Positions 10,280-19,961 of a DNA stretch of 61,637 bases are shown piece after piece; the first letter of the stretch is position 1; every line of letters begins with the position of its first letter. The translations under genes and the position numbers were made by a program. Under the pieces are notes generated by a model that saw only the letters and a list, made by a program, of their open reading frames with translations, ran no database searches and was not told where the DNA came from. Source of the stretch: CAMPJU01 sp036675265 (GTDB lineage Bacteria > Pseudomonadota > Gammaproteobacteria > Xanthomonadales > Xanthomonadaceae); NCBI GenBank assembly GCA_036675265.1, contig JAKFFJ010000020.1, forward strand, positions 1 to 61,637, given 5' to 3'.

Positions 10280-10672
10280 TCATCCATCGTCGTGCAGTAC
10301 TCCGTTGCGCGTGCCCGCGGCCGCGATGGCCGGCAGGTCGTCAAGGCCGAGCTCGGCATAGTTCATCACCCGCAGCAGCATGGGCAGGCTGACCGCCGAG
10401 ACGCGGCGCACCGGCGTGCCCAGGCGCGCGACACGTGCGGCGAGGTTGCTCGGCGTTGCACCGAAGACATCGGTCAGCACCAACACCCCGCTGCCAGCGT
10501 CCACCCGTCGCAGGGCCGCGCTGGCCCCCGGCAGCAACGCCTCCGGGTCGCCATCGAAGGGGACTTCGAACGCCTCGGCGCGCAGCGGCAGCGTGCCCAG
10601 CAGGCCCGTGGCCACGGCCAGCAGCGCCGGGCCGATGCCTTCATGGGTGATGATCAGGACGCCGACGGCCAT
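10280..10672 (-). CDS. PTS EIIA component, mannose (AgaF/ManX) type
   Basis: A 130-residue stand-alone EIIA of the mannose superfamily. The N-terminal GVLIITHEGIGPALL carries the phosphorylatable His10, and GSGVLVLTDVFGATPSNLA is the second conserved segment. No EIIB, EIIC or EIID follows; HPr and enzyme I come next. This orphan arrangement is known in Xanthomonas, Neisseria and other proteobacteria and points to signalling rather than sugar import. The partner is not identifiable here. Confidence 0.9.
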   Translation of the reverse strand: MAVGVLIITHEGIGPALLAVATGLLGTLPLRAEAFEVPFDGDPEALLPGASAALRRVDAGSGVLVLTDVFGATPSNLAARVARLGTPVRRVSAVSLPMLLRVMNYAELGLDDLPAIAAAGTRNGVLHDDG

Positions 10673-10704
10673 CCGGGAAAGTTAGCAGACGCGGCGGCGG
10701 GCGT

Positions 10705-11580
10705 TCAGTCGAGCTCGCGGTGGTGGGTCGCGACTTCCTCCCAGCCGGCGTCGCGGAAATAGTTGGCCAGCCGCTCGGCCAGGTACACCGAGCGATGGCG
10801 CCCGCCCGTGCAGCCGAACGCCACGGTCACGTAACTGCGGGTTTCCGAGCGCAGGCGCGGCAGCCAGGTGTCCAGGAACTGCTCGACCTGGGTCGCGTAC
10901 TGCTCGACGTCCGCATTGCCGTCCAGGTAGGCGCGCACGTCGGCATCGCGCCCCGACAGGGGGCGCAGGCGTGCATCCCAGTGCGGGTTGGGCAGCGGGC
11001 GCACGTCGAACACGAAATCCGCGTCCGGGGGCACCCCGCGCCGATAGGCGAACGATTCGAACAGCAGCGACAGCGACGAGGCGTGCCCCAGCCCGAAATC
11101 GGTGATCACCTGCCGCCGCAGCTGGTGCACGTTGAGCTCGCTGGTATCGATCACCACGTCGGCGAGCTGGCGCAGGGGCTTGAGCACCTGCCGCTCCAGC
11201 GAGATGGCATCGGCCAGCGACAGGCCCAGGTGGCTGAGCGGATGCCGGCGGCGGGTGTCGGCATAGCGCTTGAGCAGCACGTGGTCGGTGGTGTCGAAGA
11301 ACACCAGCCGCGGGTCGAGCCCGAGCGCGCCCACCGCCGACAGCCATTCCGGGATGTTGGCCAGGTCGCTGTGCCGGTTGCGCACGTCGATGCCGACCGC
11401 CAGCCTGTCGCGGGTCCCGCCATCGCCCGTGACGCTCTGCACGAACTGCGGCAGCAGGTCCGCCGGCAGGTTGTCCACGCAGTAGAAGTCCATGTCCTCG
11501 AGCGTGTTCAGCGCCACCGACTTGCCCGAACCGGACATGCCGCTGACGATGATCAGGGTGGGTCGCGCGGGTGCGTTCAT
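10705..11580 (-). CDS. rapZ: RNase adapter protein RapZ
   Basis: A 291-residue P-loop protein (the YvcJ/RapZ family). Walker A is VSGMSGSGKSVAL at about residues 12-24, followed by ALNTLEDMDFYCVDNLP. The C-terminal half has the conserved FGCTGGRHRSVYLAERL. In enterics RapZ senses glucosamine-6-phosphate and directs RNase E to the small RNA GlmZ; whether that circuit exists here cannot be read from the sequence. It sits 13 bases after hprK in the rpoN-hpf-ptsN-hprK-rapZ series. Confidence 0.95.
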   Translation of the reverse strand: MNAPARPTLIIVSGMSGSGKSVALNTLEDMDFYCVDNLPADLLPQFVQSVTGDGGTRDRLAVGIDVRNRHSDLANIPEWLSAVGALGLDPRLVFFDTTDHVLLKRYADTRRRHPLSHLGLSLADAISLERQVLKPLRQLADVVIDTSELNVHQLRRQVITDFGLGHASSLSLLFESFAYRRGVPPDADFVFDVRPLPNPHWDARLRPLSGRDADVRAYLDGNADVEQYATQVEQFLDTWLPRLRSETRSYVTVAFGCTGGRHRSVYLAERLANYFRDAGWEEVATHHRELD

Positions 11581-11593
11581 CCGCCGGCGGGCC

Positions 11594-12541
11594 TCAGGAC
11601 GAGCTCTGCAGGAAATGGCTGTGCCGCGCCATGAACGCCGCCGCAGGATCCACGCCCTTCGCCCGCAGGATGTGGGTGCGTGCAGCGGCCTCCGCCAGCA
11701 CCGCGAGGTTGCGGCCGGGCATCACGGGAATGTTGACCGTGGGCACGTCCAGGTCGAGCACGCGCCGGGCCCCGAGCTCGCCGGTGATCCGGTCCAGCCC
11801 GTCCGTCCGCGACGATTCCGACGGTTGGGTCAGGTGCACGACCAGGCGCAGGTACTTGTTCCGCTTCACGGCCGTGTCGCCGAACATCTCGCGGATGTTG
11901 AGCACGCCAAGGCCGCGCACCTCGAGCATGTCCTGCAACATCTCCGGGCAGGTGCCGTCGAGCACGTCCGGCGCGATCTGGGTGAACTCCGGCGCGTCGT
12001 CGGCGACCAGCCTGTGCCCGCGGGTGACCAGCTCCAGTGCCAGCTCGCTCTTGCCCGCGCCCGACTCGCCGGTGATCAGCACGCCGATGGAGTAGATCTC
12101 CATGAACACGCCGTGCAACGTCACGCGCGGCGCCAGGGTCCGCGCGAGGTGGTACTGCAGGTGGTTGAGCAGCTCGTGGCCGCGGCGCGGCGACGTCCAG
12201 AGCGGCGTGCCGGATTCGTCGGCGGCCTCGATCAGGTCCGCCGGGCCGGCCTGGTCCTTGCTGATCACCAGCGCCAGCGGGCGGAACTGGATGATCTTCT
12301 CGATGGTTTCCCACCGATGGCGCGAATCGAGGGAATCCAGCCAGGCGAGTTCCTCGGTCCCGAGGATCTGCACCTTGTTGGGGTAGATGGTGTTGAGGTA
12401 GCCGGCAAGCGACGGACGCCGCGCGACCGTCTGCACCGACGCCAGGATGCGTTCCTGCCCATGGCGGCCCGCCAGCCAGCGCAGGTCGAGCCGCTCGCCG
12501 AGCTGCTCGAACAGCTCCATCGCGCTGATCCGCTCGTCCAT
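11594..12541 (-). CDS. hprK: HPr kinase/phosphorylase
   Basis: A 315-residue bifunctional enzyme that phosphorylates and dephosphorylates the regulatory serine of HPr. The N-terminal domain is followed by the Walker A GESGAGKSELALEL, then the second signature LEVRGLGVLNIREMFG and the VKRNKYLRLVVHL segment. The C-terminal helix contains GRNLAVLAEAAARTHILRAKG. Enteric bacteria lack this gene at the equivalent spot between ptsN and rapZ, so it marks the lineage. The start is ATG, 2 bases after the ptsN stop. Confidence 0.95.
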   Translation of the reverse strand: MDERISAMELFEQLGERLDLRWLAGRHGQERILASVQTVARRPSLAGYLNTIYPNKVQILGTEELAWLDSLDSRHRWETIEKIIQFRPLALVISKDQAGPADLIEAADESGTPLWTSPRRGHELLNHLQYHLARTLAPRVTLHGVFMEIYSIGVLITGESGAGKSELALELVTRGHRLVADDAPEFTQIAPDVLDGTCPEMLQDMLEVRGLGVLNIREMFGDTAVKRNKYLRLVVHLTQPSESSRTDGLDRITGELGARRVLDLDVPTVNIPVMPGRNLAVLAEAAARTHILRAKGVDPAAAFMARHSHFLQSSS

Positions 12542-12543
12542 GG

Positions 12544-13023
12544 TCAGTCCGCCACGATCGCCGGGGCGAGCAGCAGTTCGCGCAACGCGGCGATGTCGCG
12601 CGCATCGCGCAGCGCCGCACGGAACCCGCGGTCGGAAAAGCGCGACGCCAGGTCCGACAGGATCCGCAGGTGCTCACGGTCGAAATGGCGCGGTACCGCC
12701 AAGGCGAACACCAGGTCCACCGGCTGGCCGTCACCGGCCTCGAAATCGACCGGCTCGCGCAGCCGCAGGAACGCGCCGCGCGCGCGATCGAACGCGTTGG
12801 TGCGCGCGTGGGGAATGGCGATGCCATGGCCGATCCCGGTGCTGCCGAGCTGTTCGCGCTCGCGCAGGGCGGCGGCGATGGTGGCGGTGATGTTGGCCGA
12901 GCCGTCGGCCAGCAGGCGCGCCGCGGTATCGAGGACGGCGTCGCGGCCACCGGGTTCGACGAGCAGGGCGATCCGGTCGGCGGCCAGCAACTCGTGCACG
13001 GCTTCAGCCGAACTCGCCGGCAC
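12544..13023 (-). CDS. ptsN: Nitrogen-PTS EIIA protein (PtsN)
   Basis: A 159-residue EIIA of the fructose/nitrogen type. IGHGIAIPHARTNAF carries the phosphorylated histidine, and the LVFALAVPRHFDREHLRILSDLASRF region is typical of the fold. It acts as the output of the nitrogen-related PTS and affects potassium transport and stress pathways in E. coli. The start chosen is GTG at 13023, which overlaps the end of hpf by 20 bases. No ATG is available near the N terminus, so the exact start is uncertain. No separate PtsP or NPr is visible, so EI and HPr above are the likely donors. Confidence 0.92.
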   Translation of the reverse strand: MPASSAEAVHELLAADRIALLVEPGGRDAVLDTAARLLADGSANITATIAAALREREQLGSTGIGHGIAIPHARTNAFDRARGAFLRLREPVDFEAGDGQPVDLVFALAVPRHFDREHLRILSDLASRFSDRGFRAALRDARDIAALRELLLAPAIVAD

Positions 13024-13330
13024 GCACCGGGTGCTCGCCGCGATGGTGGTCGACCCGCTTTTCCTTGTGCTTGAGCAGCAGGCGGTCGAGCTTGTCGGCG
13101 AGCAGGTCGATCGCCGCGTACATGTCGACGGCGTCGGCGTCGGCGTGGAGGGTCCGGCCCGACAGGCTCACGGTCGCCTCGGCACGGTGCGCCGGCTTTT
13201 CCACGCGCAGCTGGGTGCGGACCTCGAGGGGCTGGTCGAAGTGCCGGGCCAGGCGCGAGAGGCGGGTCTCGACGTAGTCCCTGAGGGCAGGCGTGACGGC
13301 GATCTGCTGGCCGTGGGTCTCGATGCGCAT
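13004..13330 (-). CDS. hpf: Ribosome hibernation promoting factor, short form (HPF/YhbH)
   Basis: A 108-residue ribosome-associated inhibitor of the HPF/RaiA family that binds idle 30S subunits and promotes 70S dimerisation. MRIETHGQQIAVTPALRDYVETRLSRLARHFDQPL and DADAVDMYAAIDLLADKLDRLLLKHKEK are typical. It is the short type without the C-terminal dimerisation domain of long HPF. A strong AAGGAGG lies 5 bases before the ATG on the minus strand. The gene follows rpoN by 56 bases, as in E. coli. Confidence 0.94.
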   Translation of the reverse strand: MRIETHGQQIAVTPALRDYVETRLSRLARHFDQPLEVRTQLRVEKPAHRAEATVSLSGRTLHADADAVDMYAAIDLLADKLDRLLLKHKEKRVDHHRGEHPVRAGEFG

Positions 13331-13386
13331 GTGGCCTCCTTCGACACGACGGGGGAGACAGGATAGCCAGTTCAGGATAGCGCGGC

Positions 13387-14766
13387 TCACGCCATCCGCA
13401 GGCGCTCGGCGGAGACCGGGATCCGGAGGGCCTCTCGGTACTTGGCGACGGTCCGGCGGGCCACGGGGATGCCCGCGGCCTTGAGCGCGTCGGCGAGGCG
13501 GGCGTCCGACAGCGGGCGGCGGGGATCCTCTGCGTCCACCAGTCGCCGGATCAGCGCCTGGATCGCCGTGCTGGAGGTTTCGCCGCCCCCGGTCCCGACG
13601 CCCGAGGCGAAGAACGCGCGCAAAGGGACCGTGCCGCGCGGCGTGCGGGCGTACTTGCGCGCGACCGCGCGCGACACGGTCGACTCGTGCAGGCCGATCT
13701 CGGCGGCGACCTCGCGCAGGGTGAGCGGCCGCAGGGCCTGTTCGCCGAATTCCAGGAAGCCCGCCTGCTGGCGGAGCACGCATTGCATCACCCGCAGCAG
13801 CGTCTCGCCCCGCGCCTGCAGGCCCTTGAGCAGCCAGCGGGCTTCCTGCAGGCGGCCGCGCAGGTAGCTTGCATCGGCCCCGGCGGCCCGGTCGGCCATG
13901 GTCGCGTAGCCCTGGTGCAGCGTCACCCGCGGCCGCCCGCCGGAAGCGAGCGCCACCTGCCACAGGCCACGATCCCGCCAGACGACGACGTCGGGCGCCA
14001 CGTAGCTGCCGGGGGGCAGGGCGCCGAACCGGGCGCCGGGCCGCGGGTCGAGCGTGCGCAGCAGGGCAACGGCGGTGGCCACGTCCGCGGGATCCCGCCC
14101 GAGTTCGCGGGCCAGGCCGTCGATGCCCGCGCGTGGCAGGCGTTCCAGCGCATCGCCGGCGATTTCCGTGGCCAGCGCCCGTGCCGGCGTGTCGTCCGGC
14201 AGCAGGGCGAGCTGCAGGCGCAGGCATTCACCCAGGTCGCGCGCACCGACGCCGACGGGATCGAAGCACTGTATGCGGTGCAGCACCGTGCACGTTTCGT
14301 CCGGGGTGGGCGGGGGTTGCAGCCCGGTCGCGGTCGTGATCGCGTCGAGCGATTCGCGCAGGTAGCCGTCGTCGTCGATCGCGTCGACCAGGGCGACGCC
14401 GATGGCCCGATCGCGCGTGGTGAAGTGGCCCAGGTGGAGCTGCCACAACAGGTGGTCTTGCAGGCTTTCGCCGGCGGCCGCGGTGTCCTGGCTCCCGTCC
14501 GGGGCGTTGCCCTGCCAGGGGAGTGCCGCGACCTCGTCCCAATCGGGTTCCGGCACGGTGTCGATGTCGCCCGCCTCGGCGTCGCCCACGCCGGCTGCCG
14601 GTTCGGGCGGCGTTTCGTCCCAGTCCAGCAGTGGATTGGCCTCCACGGCGGCCGCGATCTCCTGCTCGAGTTCGGCGCCCGACAGCTGCAGCAGGTGGAT
14701 GGCCTGGCGCAGCTGCGGCGTCAGCCTGAGCTGCTGGCCGAGCGCGACCTGGAGGCTGGGCTTCAT
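13387..14766 (-). CDS. rpoN: RNA polymerase sigma-54 factor
   Basis: A 459-residue sigma-54. The N-terminal glutamine-rich region I (QQLRLTPQLRQAIHLLQLSGAELEQEI) contacts activators, an acidic linker spans about 50-105, the core-binding domain follows, and the C-terminal RpoN box ARRTVAKYRE (about residues 441-450) reads the -24 element. In Xanthomonads it controls flagella, pili and virulence genes. It follows lptB by 18 bases, as in E. coli. Transcripts may run from lptB through rpoN to hpf. Confidence 0.96.
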   Translation of the reverse strand: MKPSLQVALGQQLRLTPQLRQAIHLLQLSGAELEQEIAAAVEANPLLDWDETPPEPAAGVGDAEAGDIDTVPEPDWDEVAALPWQGNAPDGSQDTAAAGESLQDHLLWQLHLGHFTTRDRAIGVALVDAIDDDGYLRESLDAITTATGLQPPPTPDETCTVLHRIQCFDPVGVGARDLGECLRLQLALLPDDTPARALATEIAGDALERLPRAGIDGLARELGRDPADVATAVALLRTLDPRPGARFGALPPGSYVAPDVVVWRDRGLWQVALASGGRPRVTLHQGYATMADRAAGADASYLRGRLQEARWLLKGLQARGETLLRVMQCVLRQQAGFLEFGEQALRPLTLREVAAEIGLHESTVSRAVARKYARTPRGTVPLRAFFASGVGTGGGETSSTAIQALIRRLVDAEDPRRPLSDARLADALKAAGIPVARRTVAKYREALRIPVSAERLRMA

Positions 14767-14784
14767 TGCCTGGGGCTTCTTCGC

Positions 14785-15504
14785 CTAGAGGCGGAACGCC
14801 TCGCCCAGGTAGACGCGGCGCACGTCCGGGTTGGACAGCAGGCTGTCCGGCGCGCCCTGGGCCAGCACCCCGCCCTCGTTGAGGATGTAGGCGCGGTCGC
14901 AGATGCCCAGCGTCTCGCGCACGTTGTGGTCCGTGATCAACACGCCGATCCCGCGGTTGCGCAGGTGGGTGACGATGCGCTGGATCTCGCCGACGGAAAT
15001 CGGGTCCACGCCGGCGAACGGCTCGTCGAGCAGCATCAGGCGCGGCCGCGCGGCCAGGGCGCGCGCGATCTCCACGCGCCTGCGCTCGCCACCGGACAGG
15101 CTGAGGCCGGACTGGTCGGCAACGTGCCCGACCTGCAGCTCGTCCATCAGGTCGGCAAGCTCGCGCTCGCGGCCCGCGCGGTCGAGGTCCTTGCGCAGCT
15201 CCAGCACCAGGCGGATGTTGTCGGCGACCGACAGCTTGCGGAACACCGACGGTTCCTGCGGCAGGTACCCCACGCCGAGCCTGGCGCGCGCGTACATCGG
15301 CTCGTGGGTGATGTCGCGTCCGTCGAGCACGATGGAACCGGCATCGGCCGGCACCAGGCCGACGATCATGTAGAAACACGTCGTCTTGCCCGCGCCATTG
15401 GGGCCCAGCAGGCCGACCACCTCGCCGGCATCCAGGGTCAGCCCGAAGTCGCGGACGACTTCGCGCGAGCGGTAGCGCTTGCGCAGTCCCTGCGCGACGA
15501 GCAT
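14785..15504 (-). CDS. lptB: LPS export ABC transporter ATP-binding protein LptB
   Basis: A 239-residue ABC ATPase that powers LPS extraction from the inner membrane through LptB2FGC. Walker A is GPNGAGKTTCFYMI, the Q loop lies at YLPQEPSVFRKL, the signature is LSGGERRRVEIARAL and the Walker B LMLLDEPFAGVDP. The YLPQEPSVFRKL and DHNVRETLGICDRAYIL segments separate it from general ABC proteins. The ATG overlaps the lptA stop. lptF and lptG are not in the window. Confidence 0.96.
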   Translation of the reverse strand: MLVAQGLRKRYRSREVVRDFGLTLDAGEVVGLLGPNGAGKTTCFYMIVGLVPADAGSIVLDGRDITHEPMYARARLGVGYLPQEPSVFRKLSVADNIRLVLELRKDLDRAGRERELADLMDELQVGHVADQSGLSLSGGERRRVEIARALAARPRLMLLDEPFAGVDPISVGEIQRIVTHLRNRGIGVLITDHNVRETLGICDRAYILNEGGVLAQGAPDSLLSNPDVRRVYLGEAFRL

Positions 15505-16037
15505 CAGCCTTCGTCCCGTGCGTCGGTCGCGCCCTCGGCAGGCTCGCGCGCGCCGCGCGGCAGGATCCGCATGCGGACCCGGCCGGCGCCTTCGCCGCCG
15601 CTTTCCACGCGCCCGGTCTGCATGTTGTAGACCACGCGCTCGCCGCTCATCGAGCCACGCGGTTGCTCGATGCGCACGTCGCCGGTGAAGACCACGACTT
15701 CGGTCCGCAGGTTGTAGTCGATCTTCGCGGCGTGCGCGGTCATCGGCGTGCCGTCGTCCATCTGCTGCCGGAGCACGACCGGCGAGCCCGTGAGCACGGC
15801 CCTGGACGGGTCGCCGCCGACGAGGGTGATCTCCGCGCGCCCGGCCTTGATCTCGAGCGTGCCCTGCGAAATGGTGACCCCGCCGGACAGGATGTTGGTG
15901 CTGTCGCTCTCGAAGGTGCCTTCCTGCCGGCCGGCCTCGATGTCCATGGGCTGGCTGCGGTCGGACGAACGTGCGAAGGCGCCGCCCATCGCGACGGTCG
16001 CGGCGGCGGCAAGCATCAGGCTAGCGATTCGGGACAT
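15504..16037 (-). CDS. lptA: LPS transport periplasmic protein LptA
   Basis: A 177-residue exported protein. Residues 1-22 are a Sec signal ending near AFA, followed by an OstA/LptA beta-jellyroll domain: PMDIEAGRQEGTFESDSTNI, SGGVTISQGTLEIKAGRAEI, GDVRIEQPRGSMSGERVVYN. It bridges LptC and LptD in the periplasm. The C-terminal 30 residues are rich in Arg, Glu and Gly and probably disordered. It overlaps lptC by 17 bases at its start and touches lptB at its end. Confidence 0.94.
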   Translation of the reverse strand: MSRIASLMLAAAATVAMGGAFARSSDRSQPMDIEAGRQEGTFESDSTNILSGGVTISQGTLEIKAGRAEITLVGGDPSRAVLTGSPVVLRQQMDDGTPMTAHAAKIDYNLRTEVVVFTGDVRIEQPRGSMSGERVVYNMQTGRVESGGEGAGRVRMRILPRGAREPAEGATDARDEG

Positions 16038-16593
16038 AGCGGGTCTCCACGTCGGATTGCAGCACGTAGTGCTTTGTGGCCAGGTCCACCCGCAGGCCGC
16101 GGCCCCGGATTATAGAACCCGGGCGTTGGATCCTCACCGGCGCCCGGGTGCTGGCGCGGTCGTCGCGGGGGAACACATCGAGCTGTTCGGTGGCGAGGAT
16201 CGTGGCGCCGCCGGTGGCGCCCAGGTCGCGGGCGCGTACGTCGCCACGCAACTGCACTTCGGCGCCATCCGGACTGACCCATGCCGTATTCGAGCGCATC
16301 TCCCACTGCGACAGTTCGCCCTCGTCGGCACTGGCCGGGAACAGGAACACGGGTTGCGCCAGGTCCAGCGACTCGTCGCCGGGCTGGCGGGCCAGCTGCG
16401 GCGCACGGAGCGTGAAGGCCTCGAGCCCCTCGTCGTCAAGCACCACCAGCTGGAAATCGTACAGTTGGTAATCCGAACGCCCGCTGGCCGGGTCGCGGAC
16501 CGGTTCAGGTGCGCGATGGGTCCAGACGGACCAGCCCGACACGACGGCGGCCGCCAGCAGGACGAGCGTGAGCAGCCCGCGCCAGCTCCCCAT
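16021..16593 (-). CDS. lptC: LPS export system protein LptC
   Basis: A 190-residue bitopic inner-membrane protein with one N-terminal membrane helix (LLTLVLLAAAVVSGWSVW, about 6-23) and a periplasmic LptC domain with SDYQLYDFQLVVLDDEG, LRAPQLARQPGDESLDL and LRGDVRARD. It hands LPS from LptBFG to LptA. The ATG shares base 16593 with the kdsC stop and the end overlaps lptA, giving translational coupling through kdsC-lptC-lptA-lptB. Confidence 0.93.
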   Translation of the reverse strand: MGSWRGLLTLVLLAAAVVSGWSVWTHRAPEPVRDPASGRSDYQLYDFQLVVLDDEGLEAFTLRAPQLARQPGDESLDLAQPVFLFPASADEGELSQWEMRSNTAWVSPDGAEVQLRGDVRARDLGATGGATILATEQLDVFPRDDRASTRAPVRIQRPGSIIRGRGLRVDLATKHYVLQSDVETRYVPNR

Positions 16594-17138
16594 CAGAGCG
16601 TGCCCGCCAGGGCCGCTTCGGCGTGGCCCTGTGCGCCGAGCAGCAGGTCGCACAGCTCGCGCGCCGCGCCCTTGCCACCGCGGGCGACGGTGCGCCAGTG
16701 CACGCGTTCGCGCACCCAGTGGTGGGCATCGGCCGGCGCGACCGCGAAGCCGGCTTCCGCCTGGACGCGCAGGTCCGGCAGGTCGTCGCCCATGAACGCC
16801 ACCTGGTCCATGCCGATGCCGTGCCGGTCCGCGATGCCGCGCACGCAGGCCAGCTTGTCGGCCACGCAGGTCCAGGCCTCGATCCCCAGTTCGGCAGCCC
16901 GCTGCTCCGCGATCGGGCTGGCGCGCGCGGTGACCAGGGCGACGGCGATGCCGGCCTTGCGCAGCAACACCAGGCCCTGCCCGTCGTGCACGTGGAATGC
17001 CTTGAGTTCCAGGCCGTTGCTGTCGAAATACAGCCGCCCGTCGGTCAACGTGCCATCGACGTCGAAACAGGCCAGGCGGATTCGCGCGGCGCGGGCGCGG
17101 ATGTCGGAGGGGATGTCGTCGAGGTGGTCGTAGGGCAT
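16593..17138 (-). CDS. kdsC: 3-deoxy-D-manno-octulosonate 8-phosphate phosphatase
   Basis: A 181-residue HAD-superfamily phosphatase that releases Kdo from Kdo-8-phosphate for lipid A core assembly. The nucleophile motif is FDVDGTLTDG (near residue 26), VALVTARAS is motif II, and GDDLPDL is motif IV. It has the short C0 form without a cap domain, as expected for the KdsC tetramer. It abuts kdsD upstream with no gap and lptC downstream with a one-base overlap. Confidence 0.95.
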   Translation of the reverse strand: MPYDHLDDIPSDIRARAARIRLACFDVDGTLTDGRLYFDSNGLELKAFHVHDGQGLVLLRKAGIAVALVTARASPIAEQRAAELGIEAWTCVADKLACVRGIADRHGIGMDQVAFMGDDLPDLRVQAEAGFAVAPADAHHWVRERVHWRTVARGGKGAARELCDLLLGAQGHAEAALAGTL

Positions 17139-18149
17139 CTAGACCACCCGCGCGCGCAGCAGGTCGTGGATGTTGAGCGCGCCGACCACCTTCCCGGACC
17201 CGTCGACCACCAGCAGGGCGTTGATCTTGTGTTCTTCCATCAGGCGCGCGGCCTCGACCGCGAGCGCGTCGGCGCCGATGGTGCGCGGCGTGCGGGTCAT
17301 CACGGCGTCGATGGTGGTGCGTCGCAGGTCGACGGCGGCGTCGTCCAGCGTCCGCCGCAGGTCGCCGTCGGTGAACAGCCCGAGCAGGGTGCCCGCGCCA
17401 TCGACCACGGCGGTGATGCCCAGGCGCTTTCGGGTCATCTCCACCAGCGCCTCGCTGATCGACGCGCCGGCATGGATGCGCGGCACCTCGTCGCCGGCAT
17501 GCATGACGTCGGTGATGTGCAGCAGCAACCGCCGGCCCAGCGCGCCCGCCGGATGGGACCGCGCGAAGTCGTCGGCGGTGAAGCCGCGTGCCTCCAGGAG
17601 CGCCACGGCCAGCGCGTCGCCCATCGCCAGCGCCGCGGTGGTGCTGGACGTGGGGGCAAGGTCGAGCGGGCACGCCTCGGCCGGCACGCTCACGTCGAGG
17701 TGGACGTCGGCCTCGCGCGCCAGCGTGGAGCCCGCCCGCCCGGTCATCGCCACCAGGCGGTTGCCCTGGCGCTTGAGCACCGGCAGCAACATCAGCAGCT
17801 CGTCGGTCTCGCCCGAGTTGGACAGCGCGAGCACCACGTCGGCATCGGTGACCATGCCCAGGTCGCCATGGCCGGCTTCGCCCGGATGCACGTAGAAGGA
17901 TGGCGTGCCGGTCGAGGCCAGGGTCGCCGCGATCTTCCGGGCGATGTGCCCGGACTTGCCCATGCCGGTGCAGACCACGCGCCCCTGGCAGGCGAGCAGC
18001 AGGCGGCAGGCCGCGGTGAAGTCGCCGTCGAGCCGTCCGGCCAGCGCTTCCAGGGCACGGGTCTCGATCTCGAGCACGCGCTTTCCACTCGCGGCGAACG
18101 CGTGGTCGGCATCGGCGCCGGGCGCCGGTCGGGACGTGGATTGCGCCAT
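17139..18149 (-). CDS. kdsD: D-arabinose 5-phosphate isomerase
   Basis: A 336-residue SIS-domain isomerase with a C-terminal CBS pair that makes arabinose 5-phosphate for Kdo. The SIS domain has CTGMGKSGHIARKIAATLASTGTPSFYVHPGEAGHGDLG and LALSNSGETDELL, with the catalytic histidine region before the CBS pair (about 205-330, AVMTRTPRTIGADALAVEAARLM). The ATG at 18149 is chosen over an in-frame TTG two codons upstream. It is the first gene of the long minus-strand string and diverges from ibaG. Confidence 0.95.
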   Translation of the reverse strand: MAQSTSRPAPGADADHAFAASGKRVLEIETRALEALAGRLDGDFTAACRLLLACQGRVVCTGMGKSGHIARKIAATLASTGTPSFYVHPGEAGHGDLGMVTDADVVLALSNSGETDELLMLLPVLKRQGNRLVAMTGRAGSTLAREADVHLDVSVPAEACPLDLAPTSSTTAALAMGDALAVALLEARGFTADDFARSHPAGALGRRLLLHITDVMHAGDEVPRIHAGASISEALVEMTRKRLGITAVVDGAGTLLGLFTDGDLRRTLDDAAVDLRRTTIDAVMTRTPRTIGADALAVEAARLMEEHKINALLVVDGSGKVVGALNIHDLLRARVV

Positions 18150-18198
18150 GGGCAAGGGGGCTTTCCGCTAGACTGGCCGGGAGTTTACGCGCAACGAC

Positions 18199-18447
18199 AT
18201 GCAGTCCCCGATGAACGCCGAGAGCATCCGCCAATTGATCGAAGCCGGGCTCCCCGGCGCCCGGGCCGACGTGCAGGGCGAGGACGGGGTCCATTTCGAG
18301 GCCACGGTGGTCAGCGATGCCTTCGCCGGCAAGCTGCCGCTGGCCCGCCATCGCCTGGTCTACGCCACGCTCGGTGAGCGGATGGGCGGCGAGATCCACG
18401 CCCTGGCGCTGCGCACCCTGACGCCCGACGAAGCCGGGCGCGCCTGA
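18199..18447 (+). CDS. ibaG: BolA-family protein, IbaG/YrbA type
   Basis: An 82-residue BolA/IbaG protein. The fold core is HFEATVVSDAFAGKLPLARHRLVYATLGERMGGEIHALALRTLTPDE. Such proteins partner monothiol glutaredoxins and share [2Fe-2S] clusters. The gene is 2 bases before murA, the same neighbour as in E. coli. Two in-frame ATGs (18199 and 18211) are possible; neither has a clear Shine-Dalgarno. TAGACT at 18169-18174 is a plausible -10. Confidence 0.92.
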   Translation: MQSPMNAESIRQLIEAGLPGARADVQGEDGVHFEATVVSDAFAGKLPLARHRLVYATLGERMGGEIHALALRTLTPDEAGRA

Positions 18448-18449
18448 CC

Positions 18450-19706
<1,257 letters not shown>

Positions 19707-19714
19707 GTGGGCTG

Positions 19715-19739
19715 TTGTGGGAGCCGCCATGGCGGCGAG
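19715..19739. repeat. Dispersed palindromic repeat, copy 1
   Basis: A 25-base unit containing the perfect palindrome GCCGCCATGGCGGC, preceded by TTGTGGGA and followed by GAG. An identical 25-base copy lies at 52594-52618. This copy is 8 bases after the murA stop. Both copies sit just 3-prime of genes, like REP elements. There is no T tract here. Confidence 0.8.
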
Positions 19740-19790
19740 ATCTTCGCGAACCGCCTACGCGCATTGAGGTCGTACCTCGGGCCGCCGTCA

Positions 19791-19880
19791 TGCGTGGGCG
19801 TGGTTTGTCCGGCGTGACGGCGTCCTGCCTTTAACGCCGGCCGCAGGCCATCCATGGCCTGCTCAAACCACGCCCACGCA
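19791..19880. repeat. Nested inverted-repeat element A
   Basis: A perfect 17-base inverted repeat (TGCGTGGGCGTGGTTTG at 19791-19807 against its complement at 19864-19880) encloses a second hairpin, GCAGGCCATCCATGGCCTGC (19843-19862, 9-base arms, 2-base loop). It lies in the 389-base gap between murA and the DUF3108 gene. There is no coding signal and no adjacent transposase. Confidence 0.75.
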
Positions 19881-19961
19881 CGCCGACGGCCGCCAGGATC
19901 AGCGGGCGCGCCGAGGCGGTTGCGTTTGCTTTTGGGTTCCACAAGCCAGCGAAGGTCGCAA

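Noticed and set aside
16594..18399. A long minus-strand open frame running into lptC from upstream
   Set aside because: Only its last 190 codons are real (lptC). The upstream part is out of frame with kdsC and kdsD, which are clearly coding.
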